From Elephas maximus indicus (lineage: Eukaryota > Chordata > Mammalia > Proboscidea > Elephantidae): 64,000 nucleotides of DNA. The notes beneath the pieces were generated by a model, which saw only the letters and a program-made list of their open reading frames with translations, was not told the DNA's origin and did no database searches. Position numbers and translations under genes: made by a program. Where the stretch lies: positions 62,786,607-62,850,606 of the forward strand of contig NC_064835.1 in the NCBI RefSeq assembly GCF_024166365.1, in the 5' to 3' direction. Below are positions 22,483-33,921 of the stretch, one piece after another (position 1 is the stretch's first letter; every line of letters starts with the position of its first letter).

Positions 22483-23795
22483 CTGTTGTTGCTAGGTGCC
22501 CTTGAATCAGTTCTGACTCATAGTGACCCCATGTGCAACAGAAGGAAACACTGCTCCGTCCTGTGCCATCCTCACATTCATTGCTATGTTTGAGCCCATT
22601 GTGGCAGCTACTGTGTCAATCCATATCAGTGGGGGTCTTCCTCTTTTTCACTGACCCTCTACAAGCATGGAAACCCTGGTGGCCTAGTGGTTAAGTGCTA
22701 CAGCTGTTAACCAAGAGATTGGGCAGTTTGAATCCACCAGGCGCTCCTTGGAAACTCTACAGGGCAGTTCTACTCTGTCCTATAGGGTCGCTATGAGTCG
22801 GAATCAACTCGACGGCAGTGGGTTTCTACAAGCATGGTGTCTTTTTCCAGGGACTGATCCTTCCTGATAATACGTCCAAAGTACATGAGATGGAGTCTCA
22901 CCACACCCACTTCTAAGGAGCATTCTGGCTATACTTCTTCCAAGACAGATTTGTTTGTTCTGGCAGTCCATGGTATATTCAGTATTCTTCATCAACACCA
23001 TAATCCAAAGGCATCAATCGTCTTCGTTCTTCCTTATTCATTTTCCAGCTTTCACATGCATCTGAGGCATTTGAAAGTACCATGGCTTGGGTCAGGTGCA
23101 CCTTAATCCTCCAAGTGACATCGTTGCTTTTTAACACTTTAAAAAGGTCTTTTGCAGCAGATTTGCCCAATGCAATACGTCATTTGATTTCTCGACTGCT
23201 GCTTCCATGGGCATTCATTGTGGATCCAAGTAAACTGAAATCCTTGACAACTTCGATCTTTTCTCCATTTATCATAATGTTGGTTATTGGTTGTGAGGGT
23301 TTTTGTTTTCTTTATGTTGAGGTGAAATCCGTACTGAAGGCTATAGGCTTTGATCTTCAGTAAGTGCTTCAGGTTCTCTTCAGTTTCAGCAAAACAAGGT
23401 TGTGTCAGCTGCATATGGCAGGTTGTTAATGAGACCTTCTCCAATCCTGGTACATTCTTCACATAGTCCAGCTTCTTGGATTATTTGCTGAGCATACAGA
23501 TTGAATAAGTATGGTGAAAGGATGCAACCCTGACACATACCTTTCCTGATTTTAAACCATGCAGTATCCTCTTGTTGTGTTCATACAACTGTCTCTTGAT
23601 CTATGTACGGGTTCCTCATGAGCACAATTAAGTGTTCAGCAGTTCCCATTCTTTGTAATGTTACCCATAGTTTGTTATGCTCCACACAGTCAAATGCCTT
23701 TACATAGTCAATAAAACACAGGTAAACATCTTTCTGGTATTCTCTGCTTTTAGCAAAAATCCACCTAGCTCCATTCATCTCTTTGCCTATTAAGT
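22483..23795 (-). mobile_element. RTE LINE, antisense, 5'-truncated, with nested AfroSINE
   Basis: On the minus strand this copy runs from the reverse-transcriptase palm to the 3' end. Minus-strand frames show KDVYLCFIDYVKAFDCVEHNKLW (RT motif A region, 23778-23581), then the catalytic region near 23400 reading YAAD rather than YADD, and C-terminal text KKTKTLTTNN and GKSAAKDLFKVLKS. The frame is broken in several places. An AfroSINE sits in its 3' part at 22671-22824. Confidence 0.9.
22671..22824 (+). repeat. AfroSINE nested in RTE, perfect 13-bp duplication
   Basis: Complete from AAACCCTGGTGGC to the GTGGGT tail. The target-site duplication TCTACAAGCATGG is perfect at 22658-22670 and 22825-22837, and the RTE sequence continues across it. 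The SINE is therefore younger than the RTE copy. Confidence 0.95.
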
Positions 23796-24084
23796 TGCAA
23801 TCATACTGCTTATTTGCACTTCACAAAATCATAAGCATTTTTTCCATGTTATAAATATTGTCTGAAAACATGGTTTTAAATAGCTACATGGTATTCAGTC
23901 ATATGGATGGACCGTCATTATTTAGCCATCCATCCTTATAAATAATGCAGCCATGAACATCTTTGGCATATACCTGTAAGCACATCTCTGAACATCTTTG
24001 ATTTTTTCCTTAGACTAAATTCTTAGAGGTGACATTTGCCAGGCCAACAATGTGAGCATCACGTATGTGTGTCTTAAGTGGGGA

Positions 24085-25202
24085 CATGGTTTAGTCCATT
24101 TCAGTTATGTTAGACAAGTAACATTTTTAGTTAGGAATGGTGCTACAACTTGACCTGGCTTGTGAAATGCAGCACCTGGGTGGGGGCAAAGGTAGGGAGT
24201 AGAAAGGGTGCTGCATGCAGGGGCTGCCACGGTGAGCAGAGAGATGGAGGCAGGATGGGGATGTTGAGGTGACCTGGGGCCTGTTGCAGAGACTTTATTG
24301 GGAAGGGAAAGGACCAGAGGTTGGCTGCCAGTCCGATGGTCTAGCGAGCAAGAGGAGGGAGTGTGGAGGCTTCCATTTCCTCCACCATGCACAGGATGGT
24401 GCTTGGAGAGCTGTGGGGCTCCAGGGAGGAAGCAGGAGCCCAGTGAGGCATGAACCCCCACCCCCTCACTTGGCACCCTCTCCCCTCTCCTTGGGACCAG
24501 CTTTGCCTAGTTGGCTCTGTCCCCAGGGCAGAAGGCCCAGTGGAGGCGTTGCTTGGTTTCCTTTCATTGTGCTGTAATGCCTGTGGCCTGTTTAGCACAA
24601 AGCCCTGCTTTTCCAGGGCCCCTGCTCTGAAGCAAGGCTGGGGGGCAGCTGGCCCCTGTCCTGCACCTCTTGGCAGCTCCAGCGCTATGGGTGAAGGAGG
24701 GCCTGAGGGCTGTAAGGCTGGTACTATCTTGTTTGAGTTAGTAGTGAGAGACATCCCCGAGGGGGCAGAGCCTGAGCTGGGCCCTGAAGACCTGTGAGGG
24801 GCAGGCGGGACCCTCTCTCACCTAGGAGGCCCTAGGGAAGGCTGGGAGAGGGCTAAGGAGGAGGTCTCATCTCCAACCTGCACGCCCGGTGGTGCTTGGG
24901 GGCTTCTGGAGGGCAAATCTCAGGACACTGGGAGAGAGGGAGGAAAACAGAGCACCTTGAAGAGAAGTCAAGAAGATCACTGAGTGCCAGTCTTCATGGT
25001 CTTTCTGAGTTGACTTTAGAAAGCCGTCAGATCTGGGAAAGCTGCCCCCAGGGCCCTGAACAGTGATATTCATCACCTCTATGGGTCCTCGGGGGGGTTG
25101 TGGGGCCCCAATAATAAGGGTGAGCTTCTGGGTGGGATTCCCCTGTGTCTGGAGGATGGTGTACAGCAGCTGATCTATTCTCCTCTCCTACCCCTTCTCT
25201 AG
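24085..25202 (+). other. Unique intronic sequence before exon 2
   Basis: G+C-richer single-copy sequence upstream of SFXN5 exon 2. Open frames of 100-137 codons occur on both strands but show no recognisable domain, and none has a convincing exon structure. No repeats recognised. Confidence 0.6.
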
Positions 25203-25271
25203 ACTTCCTTCTATGGCCGCTTTAGGCACTTCTTGGATATCATTGACCCTCGCACACTCTTTGTCACTGAG
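25203..25271 (+). CDS. SFXN5: SFXN5 exon 2 (residues 35-57)
   Basis: This 69-bp exon lies between a CTTCTCTAG acceptor and a GAG/GTAAGT consensus donor, phase 0 at both ends. It encodes [20 protein letters not shown] plus VTE. Joined to exon 1 it completes the sideroflexin N-terminal signature ([23 protein letters not shown]), which is strongly conserved across SFXN1-5 and precedes the first membrane segments encoded further downstream. Reading frame and splice sites are intact. Confidence 0.97.
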
Positions 25272-25479
25272 GTAAGTCATGGCTGGCACTCTCAATGGCT
25301 CTTGTACCTTGTCACTTCAGAAGATCCATGGGTCATGTGAAGAAGCAGGAAGGGTGACGGATGAAAAAGATAAGGGGGTGGTGGCAGGTGAGAGGAAAAT
25401 ATATATATATTTGAGTGTATACACTGTGATATGTGCTTTATATACATATTTCATTTGGATCTCACAATACCGCTTCAAG

Positions 25480-26365
25480 GTAGATATCGTTATTATCTAA
25501 AATTTTAACAAAATTATTACTGACTATATGGATTATATGCTCATTATAAAAGTTGAAACAATACAGATACGTTTAACTAGAACAAAAAACATCCTTTTAT
25601 ACATCTTCTCTACCCAGCTCCCTCTTCTCATAGGTGACTGTTAATGGCTTTAAATGGCAGGTTTGTGGTATAACTTGCCTTTTTTAGATGTGTATTTTTA
25701 TGAGTTTTGACAACTGTATTCGTTTATATACCCACCACCACAATCAAGACATAGAACATTTCCATCACCCTCAAAAGTTCTCCCCAGCCCAGCCCCTGGC
25801 AACCACTGATGTGTTTTCTGTCCTTATTATTTTGCTGTTTCCAGTATGTCATATAAATGAAATCCTACAATATGTAGCCTTTTATGCCTGGCTTCTTTCC
25901 TTCTAGCATAAAGCTTTTGAGACTTATCTATGATGTTGTGTGTATCAGTAGTTCATCCATTTTTATTGTTGAGTAGTATTCCATTGAATGGAAATTCCAC
26001 TGAATTTGTTTATCCATTTACCTATTGATGAACACCTGGACTGTTTGAAGTTTTTGAAAATTGTGAATAAAACTTCTGTGAACATTCTTTGTGTGGATAT
26101 GTGTTTTTATTTCTCTTGGGTAAATAACTAGGAATGTGACTGCTGGCTCATATGCTAAGTGTGTGTTTGTAGGAAACTGCCAAGCCATTGTTCACAGTGG
26201 TTGGATCATTTTACATTCCCATCTGCAATGTATGAAAGTTCCAGTTGCTCCACATCTTCACCAACACTTGATATTGTCAGTTTAAAATTTTTTTTTATTA
26301 TAGTCATTCTGAGAGATTATTCTTATAGGCTTTTTAAATGTACTTACAAATGTTTATGGGAATGT
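25480..26365 (-). repeat. L1 relic, antisense
   Basis: The classic antisense L1 3'-end text is present: 'gacatagaacatttccatcaccc', 'tccattttattgttgagtagtattccattgaatgg', 'attgtgaataaaacttctgtgaacattc', 'ggatcattttacattcccatctgcaatg'. Diverged, with no useful frame. Confidence 0.8.
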
Positions 26366-26379
26366 GTGCCAATAAAAAA

Positions 26380-26595
26380 TAGCAAATAATTATTAAGCAT
26401 TTACTATGAGCCAGGTAGTCTTGTAAGCATCTTACATGCATTAGTTGATCAGATTAAGTCAAAGCCAGTGCTACGAGGTAGATATTATTATAAGTTCCAT
26501 TTTACAGATGAGAAAACAGAAGTTAAGTCTCATGCACATGGTCACAGAGCTGGCAAGTGGTGGTGCCAGGGTATGAACTAAGGTAAGCTTGTCTC
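26380..26595 (-). repeat. MIR, antisense
   Basis: Near-complete antisense MIR: 'gcatttactatgagccaggta', 'gaggtagatattattataagttccattttacagatgagaaaac', 'ggtcacagagctggcaagtgg'. Confidence 0.85.
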
Positions 26596-28083
26596 CAGAA
26601 CTAATTACCCTTAGCCAGTTTGCTCTCGCGTTCAGGTAACTTGAGTTAAGGGAACTTATCCAAAATCAGTTAGCTAACAGAAGGCCTGAACTCAGGCCCT
26701 GGGTCCCTGCAAACCCTGGAGTGAGGCATTGATCCTCTGAGTCTGCTTCCCAAGTGTACAGGACTTCACTGTACATCTTTTCTGTGCTGAGCTTAGTCTC
26801 AGGGTTGATCTGCTCTAGGAGGGAAAAACCATGATGGAAGGAAGCATAAGGCTTGCTGGATACCTGGGCCTAGGACCATCCTAGATGAATGTAGTCCAGT
26901 AATGTGAAATGTAGAAACTACCCTGTTATGTGGTTTCTTACTGCATCTCAGCAAGAATGAAGAGCTCAGGTATTTTATTGCCTGGCCTTATCTACCCTTC
27001 TGCCCTTGTAGGTCTACCACCTCTTGAAGTCAAAGCAGCTGTACTTCTAGGCTCTGTCAGGGGCATCCAAAAGAGTTCTTATGTGTTTATATAAAAATTT
27101 TGGAAGAGCACCATACTAGAGAAACTACTTACTACCTAGCCTAGGTAATGTGTCTTAATAGAAAGTTCTAGAACTGTGTAAAACTAAATACAATTGCAGT
27201 CCTAAAATCCTGACACAAATGCCACCTGCTTGATTGAGAAGTCAGCAGAGGCCAATACTTAACTCAAAGTCTAGAGGTGCTAATGGTGGACTTTGAGGCA
27301 TGCTGAGAGATAGATGGAGGGAGGCTTGGGAGGTAGGGAGGCATTTTAGTGTTCCTCAGAATTACCACAAGCAGGAAGTGGCTTTGGGGAGGGATGACCA
27401 GCTATATACCTCCCCTTCGGTTCCATTCCCAGACCATTTCATTTCACAACTCCTCCTTGTACCACATCTTTCTTTTTCAACTCTTGCATTTTAAAAGACC
27501 CCAGTGTTCTCATACATCAGTAAACTATTTTAGTTGGTTTCCTCTATCAATACATACAAAAATATCATACTTTACTATTAATTGAAATGTCAAAACCAGT
27601 TAAATATTTACTGACTAGAACATAACCAAAGCAATGGCAATTTTAGAATATTCCTTGATTTCCACATGCTCCCTCCCCTCATCAGAAATTCTAATTGGAT
27701 TTCCAGAAACATACACACCTCCCCTGCCCTCTGCACCCCATTTGGAACTATTTCCAGCACAACTTGCCACCCTTTCAGAAAGCTTCTGCCCACAGAAAGT
27801 CTTCTAGTCCCTAAAAACTCTGAAAGGGCCATGAATGGGGCTTGCAGATGAGGTAGGCAGTGGGCTTAACCTTTGCTGGCTCTAGCCCAGGCAGGTTGCT
27901 TAGCAAAGCCATCTCTATGAAGCAGTGAGAAATCTGAGGTGCCGAGGGGAAAGTTTCTTACCTGAACCCCTCCCCCACAAGCTGTAGATACTGGGAGGTC
28001 CCTTCTGGCTGATGTCCTGGGAGGAAACATGGGGCAATGGCTGCCCAGTTGGAGGAGATCTGGGTTGGGCCTGTTTGTGAGAA

Positions 28084-28233
28084 AACCAGACCCATTGCCA
28101 TGAAGTTGATCCCAACTCATAGCAACCCAGGGTGGAACTTCCCCATAGGGTTTCCAATGAGCAGATGGTAGATTCAAACTGCCAACCTTTTAGTTAGCAG
28201 CCGAGCCCTTAACCACTGCACCACCAGGGCTCC
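28084..28233 (-). repeat. AfroSINE, antisense
   Basis: Runs from 'cccattgccatgaagttgatcccaactcatagcaaccc' to 'cttaaccactgcaccaccagggctcc'. No clear target-site duplication. Confidence 0.9.
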
Positions 28234-29079
28234 TTGTCTGGGAGGGTGGGAGGATAATGGCGGACTTGAGGGAGTGGCTCTGGAGCTGGTTTCCTGAGCT
28301 GGAAAGATCCTGAACAGCTGAGCCATACATATGGTGACCGGGTTCTGAGGGGCAGTAGCTGACTCAATAGATAGACTCATCTTAAGGAAGTTCTGCAGCT
28401 ACTTGTTTGCCATTTATAACTGATCCAGCTTTAAAAAGATTCCAACCCTTGTATGTGTAATGAGGTGGAGAAAATTTTATTCACCATAATTTCCCTTAAG
28501 AAGAAGGCTGTCTTTGTTCTAAGAATGCTTTGAACAGGATCTCAGAGGAGGGAGGAGGTTGCTCTGCTTGGCAGAGGGGGAAGAATTGTGCTTTTTGATT
28601 CTAAAAGGAGAGAGGAGAGAGAAGGAAAAAAAAAAAAAAGGAAAAACAGTGGGATGGAGCACAAGAAACTGGGGTAAGCTGTAAGGACAGTAAAAGAAAT
28701 CCCACAATGGGAACTGGACTGGGGGCCCTTTGGAGATGGGTGATGTCCCCTGTGCTTGAGAAAGTTGCAGTGTTGCAATACTATCCCCTCCATCATCATT
28801 CCTGGGGATTTGTCGGTAAAGTCTGCCTGGTTCATGAAATTTCTACGAGAATACATTTTTGGGGGGATCTTGAAGGGTGTGAGTCTCTGTCCACAGTGCA
28901 GTGCGTGCAGAATCTAGCCTGAGGAAGGAAACCAGCAGGAGCTTGCAGAACCCCCGAGGAGAAGGGTTTGGCCTTTCACATAGGCTGTGGAATTAATATC
29001 TAGATTTCTGAGGGGCAAAGCTGTACCAGCTGACATCAAAGTTACATTTTTTTTTTAATTTATTTTGGCAAAATATATA

Positions 29080-30414
29080 CAGGTTTCCCCCACTATCCAA
29101 AAGTACAGCGTTCCTATGAAACCTTTTGTAAGCTAAAATGGTGTAAAGCAAAGAAGCGATTACCATTAATTTATATGGGGAAATTTTTGAGCATTCCCAG
29201 ATCCAAAAAATAACCTGCCAAATCATACCAAATGACACATGAAACCTAAAACAACACTAACATGTAGTAAAAGCTGAGATGCTGAGTGTAGCTCCTGGGG
29301 AAAGAGCTTGGCAATGCCACTCTCACTGCTCGGGGTGCATGCTGCCTTTTTAATTAACGGCTTGCTGCAAAGCAAATGCTGAACACTATTTCTGCTTTTC
29401 GCCTTTTATCGTAAAAGTGAAAATCCTCTTCGGATTTCTTTTGATTAGTGAAAACAGGTACTAATGTAGGTTTTCGAAAAAGCAAAGTGGCGTACTAACT
29501 AGACAATAGGTAAGTGGTAACTGGTGAAGGGTAAGAGTACACAAAACAGGGGAAGTCAGCACAACTTAAGCAAGGCAAGGTCATGCAAGCTTCATAGACA
29601 CATCCAAACTCCTTGAGGGATCGAATTACTGGGCCGAGGGCTGGGGACCATGATCTCAGGGGACATCTAGCTCAATTGGCATAACATAGTTTATTAAAAA
29701 AATGTTCTATATCCTATTTTGGTGAGTAGCGCCTGGGGTCTTAAAAGCTTGTGGGCGGCCATCTAAGATATTCCACAGGTCCCACCCCATCTGGAGCAAG
29801 ACAGAATGAAGAAAACCAAAGACACATGAGGAAGATTAGTCCAAATGTCTAATGTACCACAACTACCACAGCCTCCACCAACTAGGTGGTGCTTGGCTAC
29901 CATTACTGACTGTTCTGACAAGGATTGCAACAGAGGGTCCTGGGCAGAGCAGGAGAAAAATGTAGAACAAAATTCAAACTCACAAAGACCAGACTAACTC
30001 TTCTGACAGACACTGGAGAGGCCCAGAGAATGGCCTTCGGACACCCTTTTAACTCAGTACTGAAGTCACTCCTGAGGTTCCCCCTTCAGCCAAAGATTAG
30101 ACAGGCCCGTAAAACAATAATACACGTAGCTCAACCATGTATATGAGACTAAATGAGCACGCTAGGCCAGCGGCAAGGACAAGAAGGCAGGAGGGGACAG
30201 GAAAACTGGACAAATGGAAAAGGGGAACCCAAGGTTGAGAAGGGGAGAGTGTTGACATGTTGCGGGGCTGGCAACCAGTGTCACGAAACAATATGTGTAT
30301 TAATTGTTTAAAGAGAAACTAATTTGCTCTGTAAACCTTCATCTAAAGTACACACACACACACACAAAAAGCGAAGTGGCATAAAGCAAACTTTCAAAAA
30401 GCTGGGAATACCTA
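29080..30414. mobile_element. Tigger-like DNA transposon, split by an L1 insertion
   Basis: The left end reads CAGGTTTCCCCCACTATCC and the right end, reverse-complemented, TAGGTATTCCCAGCTTTTT. Both are flanked by TA (29078-29079 and 30415-30416) inside an L1 3' UTR whose sequence resumes on either side. Without the inserted L1 the element is about 446 bp. No transposase frame, so it is nonautonomous. Confidence 0.7.
29495..30365 (+). mobile_element. 5'-truncated L1 3' UTR, sense, 18-bp duplication
   Basis: Contains the L1 3' UTR blocks 'ggggaccatgatctcaggggacatctag' and 'gagtgttgacatgttgcggggctggcaaccag', and ends in (CA)n after 'ccttcatctaaagtac'. The flanks AAAAAGCAAAGTGGCGTA (29477-29494) and AAAAAGCGAAGTGGCATA (30366-30383) differ only by two transitions and are its target-site duplication. 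Confidence 0.85.
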
Positions 30415-30967
30415 TATAACAAAACATTTGCCCTTTTAACCATTTTTAAGTGTACACTTCTGTGATGTTGATTACATTCACTGTGTTGTGCAGCCATCAC
30501 CACTATTCATTTACAGATGTTTTTCGTCACCCCAAACAGAAACTTAGTGCCCCTGAAGCAATAACTCCCCATTTCCCTCCCCCTCCACAGCCCCTAGTAA
30601 CCACTAATAAACTTCTATGTCTATACATTTGCCTATTCTTCATATGCCATACAAGTGGGATCATGCAGTATTGGTCCTTTTTGTGTGTGACTTACTTCAC
30701 TGAGCATATTTTCAAGGTTCATCCATGTTGTAGCGTGTATCAGAACTTCATTTCTTTTTATGGCTTAGTAGTATTCCATTGTATGGCTGTACCACATTTT
30801 GTTTATCCATTTGTCTGTTGATGGACACTTGGGTTGTTTCCACTTTTTGGGCTATTGTTAATCATGCTACAGTGAACGTTGGTATATGAGTATCTGTTTG
30901 AGTCCCTGCTTTCAGTTCTTTTGGGTATATGCTGAGGAATGGAATTGTTAGGTCATATGGTAATCCT

Positions 30968-31140
30968 AGGAAACCCTGGTGGCGTAGTGGTTAAGTGCTA
31001 TGGCTGCTAACCAAAGGGTTAGCAGTTCAGATCTGCCAGGCGCTCCTTGGAAACTCTATGGGACAGTTCTGCTCTGTCCAGTAGGGTCACTATGAGTTGG
31101 AATCGACTCAACAGCACTGAGTTTGGTTTTTGTTTTTTTT
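30968..31140 (+). repeat. AfroSINE, sense
   Basis: Full copy from AGGAAACCCTGGTGGCG to a T-rich tail. The flanks TATGGTAATCCT (30956-30967) and TATGGTAATACT (31141-31152) form the target-site duplication within the host L1. Confidence 0.92.
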
Positions 31141-31355
31141 TATGGTAATACTATGTTTAACTTTTTGAGGAACTGCCAAGCTGTTTTTTACAGTGGCCGC
31201 AGCATTTTACATTTCTACCAGCCATACGTGAGGGTTCCAATTTCTCAGCACCCACACTTGTTATTTTCCATTTTCTTGATAATAGCCATCCTAGTGGGTG
31301 TGAAGTGGTTTTTTTATTGTGGCTTTGATTTGCATTTCCCTGTTGACTAGTGATG

Positions 31356-31557
31356 GAGCCCTGATGGCTCCAACCATTAGGAGCTTGACTGCTAACTGAA
31401 AAGTTTGCAGTTCAAACTCACCCCGCGGCCCCATGGAAGAAAGACTTGGTGATCTGTTGCTGTAGAGATTACAGACAAGAAAACCGTATGGGGCAGTTCT
31501 ACTCTGTCACATTGGGTCGCCAGGGGTTGGAATCGACTTGAGGGCACCTAACAACAA
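31356..31557 (+). repeat. AfroSINE, long subtype, sense
   Basis: Contains the extra 'gacttggtgatctgttgctgtagagattacag' segment and ends in 'gggcacctaacaacaa', the same tail as the RTE LINE. The flanks TGACTAGTGATG (31344-31355) and TGACTAATGATG (31558-31569) are its duplication. Confidence 0.92.
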
Positions 31558-32496
31558 TGACTAATGATGTTGAGCATCTTTTCATGTGCTTATTGGCCAT
31601 TTGTATATCTTCTTTGGAGAAATGTCTATTCAAGTCCTTTGCCCATTTTTTAAATTTATTACTTATTTTCGTTGTTGAGAATATACGCAGCGGAACATAC
31701 ACTAATTCAACAATTTCTACATGTACAATTCAGTGACACTGATTACATTTTTTGAGTTGTGCAACCATTTTCACCCTCCTTTTTTGAGTTGTTTCTCCCT
31801 CATTCACATAAATTCACTGCCCCTAAGTTTCCTAATCTTGCTTTACCCGTTTTAAAATTAGGTTGTCTTTTTGTTGTTGAGTTGGAAGAGTTTTTTTTAT
31901 AATATATATGATTTCCAGATATTTTCTCCCATTCTGTAAGTTCTGTCTTCACTTTCTTGAAAAAGCCCTTTGATGTACTTTTTTTTTTTTATGAAGTCCA
32001 ATTTATTATTATTTTTTCTTTTGTGCTGGTGTTTTTGGTGTCACATCTAAGAATCCATTGTAAGAATCTAAGTCCTGAAGCTTTACCTGTACGTGTTATT
32101 CTAAGAGTTTTATGGTTTTAGTTCTTACATTTAGGTCATTGATCCATTTTGAGTTAATTTTTCTATGTGGCCTGAGGTATGGGCCCGACTTCATTCTTTT
32201 GCGTGTGGAGATGCATTTGTCTCAGCACCGTTTGTTGAAGACAGTATTCTTTCCCCATTGAATGGGCTTGGCACCCTTGTTGAAGATCAGTTGGCCATAG
32301 ATGTATGGGTAAGTTACTTCTAGTTATGGATGGAAGATGAAAGGAATTTGCTCTTCTGAATTCAATAATTATTTAAGGAAATGGATGAGTGACAGATTTT
32401 CATACTAATTGGAATAGTGTTAATAATAACAACTTAGTACATACTAGTATTGGTGTAGTAATCTGAAACTATTTGGGATGTACTGTAGGATAGAGT

Positions 32497-32544
32497 CGCT
32501 ATAAGTCAGAATCAACTCGATGGCAATGAGTTTGGGTTTTTTTG
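32497..32544 (+). repeat. 48-bp AfroSINE tail with perfect 12-bp duplication
   Basis: Only the 3' tail is present, from 'cgctataagtcag' to 'tttgggtttttttg'. GTAGGATAGAGT is duplicated exactly at 32485-32496 and 32545-32556. This is an extreme 5' truncation. Confidence 0.85.
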
Positions 32545-33717
32545 GTAGGATAGAGTTAGTAAATAATCGTACTGATGTTGAGAGCTAGGGTTCTCACTGG
32601 AGGAGTAGGGAGCCAGGGATTGTTGTAGACTATGGGGAGGAAGAATGTCCTGGGGAAGGGAACTGTATGGCAAGGTCAGGAGGTGGGAACATGTAGGCAG
32701 GACCCAGAGGGTGGTGGTTCATTTTGCCAGAAGGTGGGAGTGTGAAATGTTTTCGGGTGCTGTTTACCTCCTGGCCTCTGTCTTATCTCATGTGGTGTTA
32801 CCACTGCCATCTCATGTTTAATATATTAAATTTGATTATAATAAATTAAATATAATAGTATATTTAAATCATTTGGACATCGCTGTTAGCCAAAGAGTAA
32901 CCGTCTGCATTTAGTTTGGGGGTGGGTTGTGGTGCTCTTCCCACGCCTCTAGAAAAGATTAGTTTTGCTTCTGATGATTCTGTCGCCAACTTTTCTTTAC
33001 GTGCCCTTTCCTTTCTGTGTCTCTCTCTCTTCTCCCAGCCATCCTGATATCCTGTAGTCTCTGGCTACCACTCTAACACTCCAAGACTGCCCCTTTGCTT
33101 CCTCCCTCTTCCCCCTCAGGGACTTGGGGGCAGGCCTGGAGGGGCAGACTCTCCTCTGCTCAACCATCTGCCACTGGAGAAGACCTCTCCCAGGTGCGTG
33201 TGTTTCCAGAGGGACCTCCTGGGGACCAGACAAGGAGCGACCCTCACAGAGACACTTTCTGACTGACAGGCAGGCAGTAGGCAGGCAGGCTGGTGAAGGA
33301 GATGGAGTTTGGGAAGTGGCAGCTTGGGGTGTTCCCCTCCACCTCTTGCTAGGGCTCCGGAGAGGGGCCACAGCCTTGTCTGTGGGCCCACAGGGCCCCT
33401 CAAAGTTCTTTGCATTCAGGGCTGCTGCTGCCTGCTTTTTCCTGGTTGAAAAGACTTCCTTCAGAGTTCACCCTGCCACCAACCTCCCAGGCTTTTCCCA
33501 CCCCTCCAATACCCAGGCCCTTCTGCCAAGTCTCACAGTACAGCAGAGTGAAAGGAGGGCTTAAAGCAGGGAGGCTCTTCCAGCCCCCAGAACAGCCAGC
33601 TGTCAGGCATCCCTCGTGACCAGTGGCTTAGGGTCTTGACTGTCCCACAGGGCCTGGGGCTCCAGCCCCAGTAGGGGCTCTGGTTGAAAGTTAGTAAGGC
33701 CCAAGGCCAGCCTGTAG

Positions 33718-33921
33718 GCCCTTGGGTGGTGCAAGTGGTTTGTGTTCGACTGCTAACCTAAAGGTTGGCGGTTTGAAACCATCCAGTGGCTCCGTGGAAG
33801 ATAAAGCCTGATGATCTGCTCCTCTGAAAGTTACAGCCAAGAAAACGCTGTGGAGCAGTTCCACTCTGTAACATATCGAGGTCGCCATAAGTAGGAATCG
33901 TCTCTGTGGCAATTTTTTTTT
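33718..33921 (+). repeat. AfroSINE, long subtype, sense
   Basis: Runs from 'gcccttgggtggtgcaagtgg' to a T run. The flanks AAGGCCAGCCTGTAG (33703-33717) and AAGGCCAGCCTATAG (33922-33936) form a 14/15 target-site duplication. Confidence 0.92.

Larger units (their letters stand above)
8383..25202 (+). other. SFXN5: SFXN5 intron 1
   Basis: The intron is 16.8 kb, bounded by GTGAGG at 8383 and CTCTAG at 25202. Its first kilobase is part of the CpG island and carries three ATTGG boxes. The rest is L2 relics (9.7-11.2 kb), L1 and L1M 3' ends, an antisense L1 ORF2 relic (13.2-16.9 kb), LTRs, AfroSINEs and an RTE copy. Unique blocks without recognisable genes lie at about 11.24-11.84, 17.27-17.8, 17.9-18.28 and 24.09-25.20 kb. 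Confidence 0.9.
30415..32310 (-). mobile_element. L1 relic, antisense, hosting two AfroSINEs and an L1 3' UTR scrap
   Basis: Segments 30415-30967, 31150-31343, 31570-31640 and 31843-32310 read as one antisense L1: 'ccatttgtctgttgatggacacttgggttg', 'cctagtgggtgtgaagtgg', 'cttattggccatttgtatatc', 'ttgaatgggcttggcaccctt'. The interruptions are AfroSINEs at 30968 and 31356 and an L1 3' UTR scrap at about 31645-31842. No intact frame. Confidence 0.8.

Noticed and set aside
22671..22824. tRNA gene suggested by the tRNA-like SINE heads
   Set aside because: AfroSINE heads descend from a tRNA, but the copies here lack an intact cloverleaf and carry retrotransposon tails and duplications.
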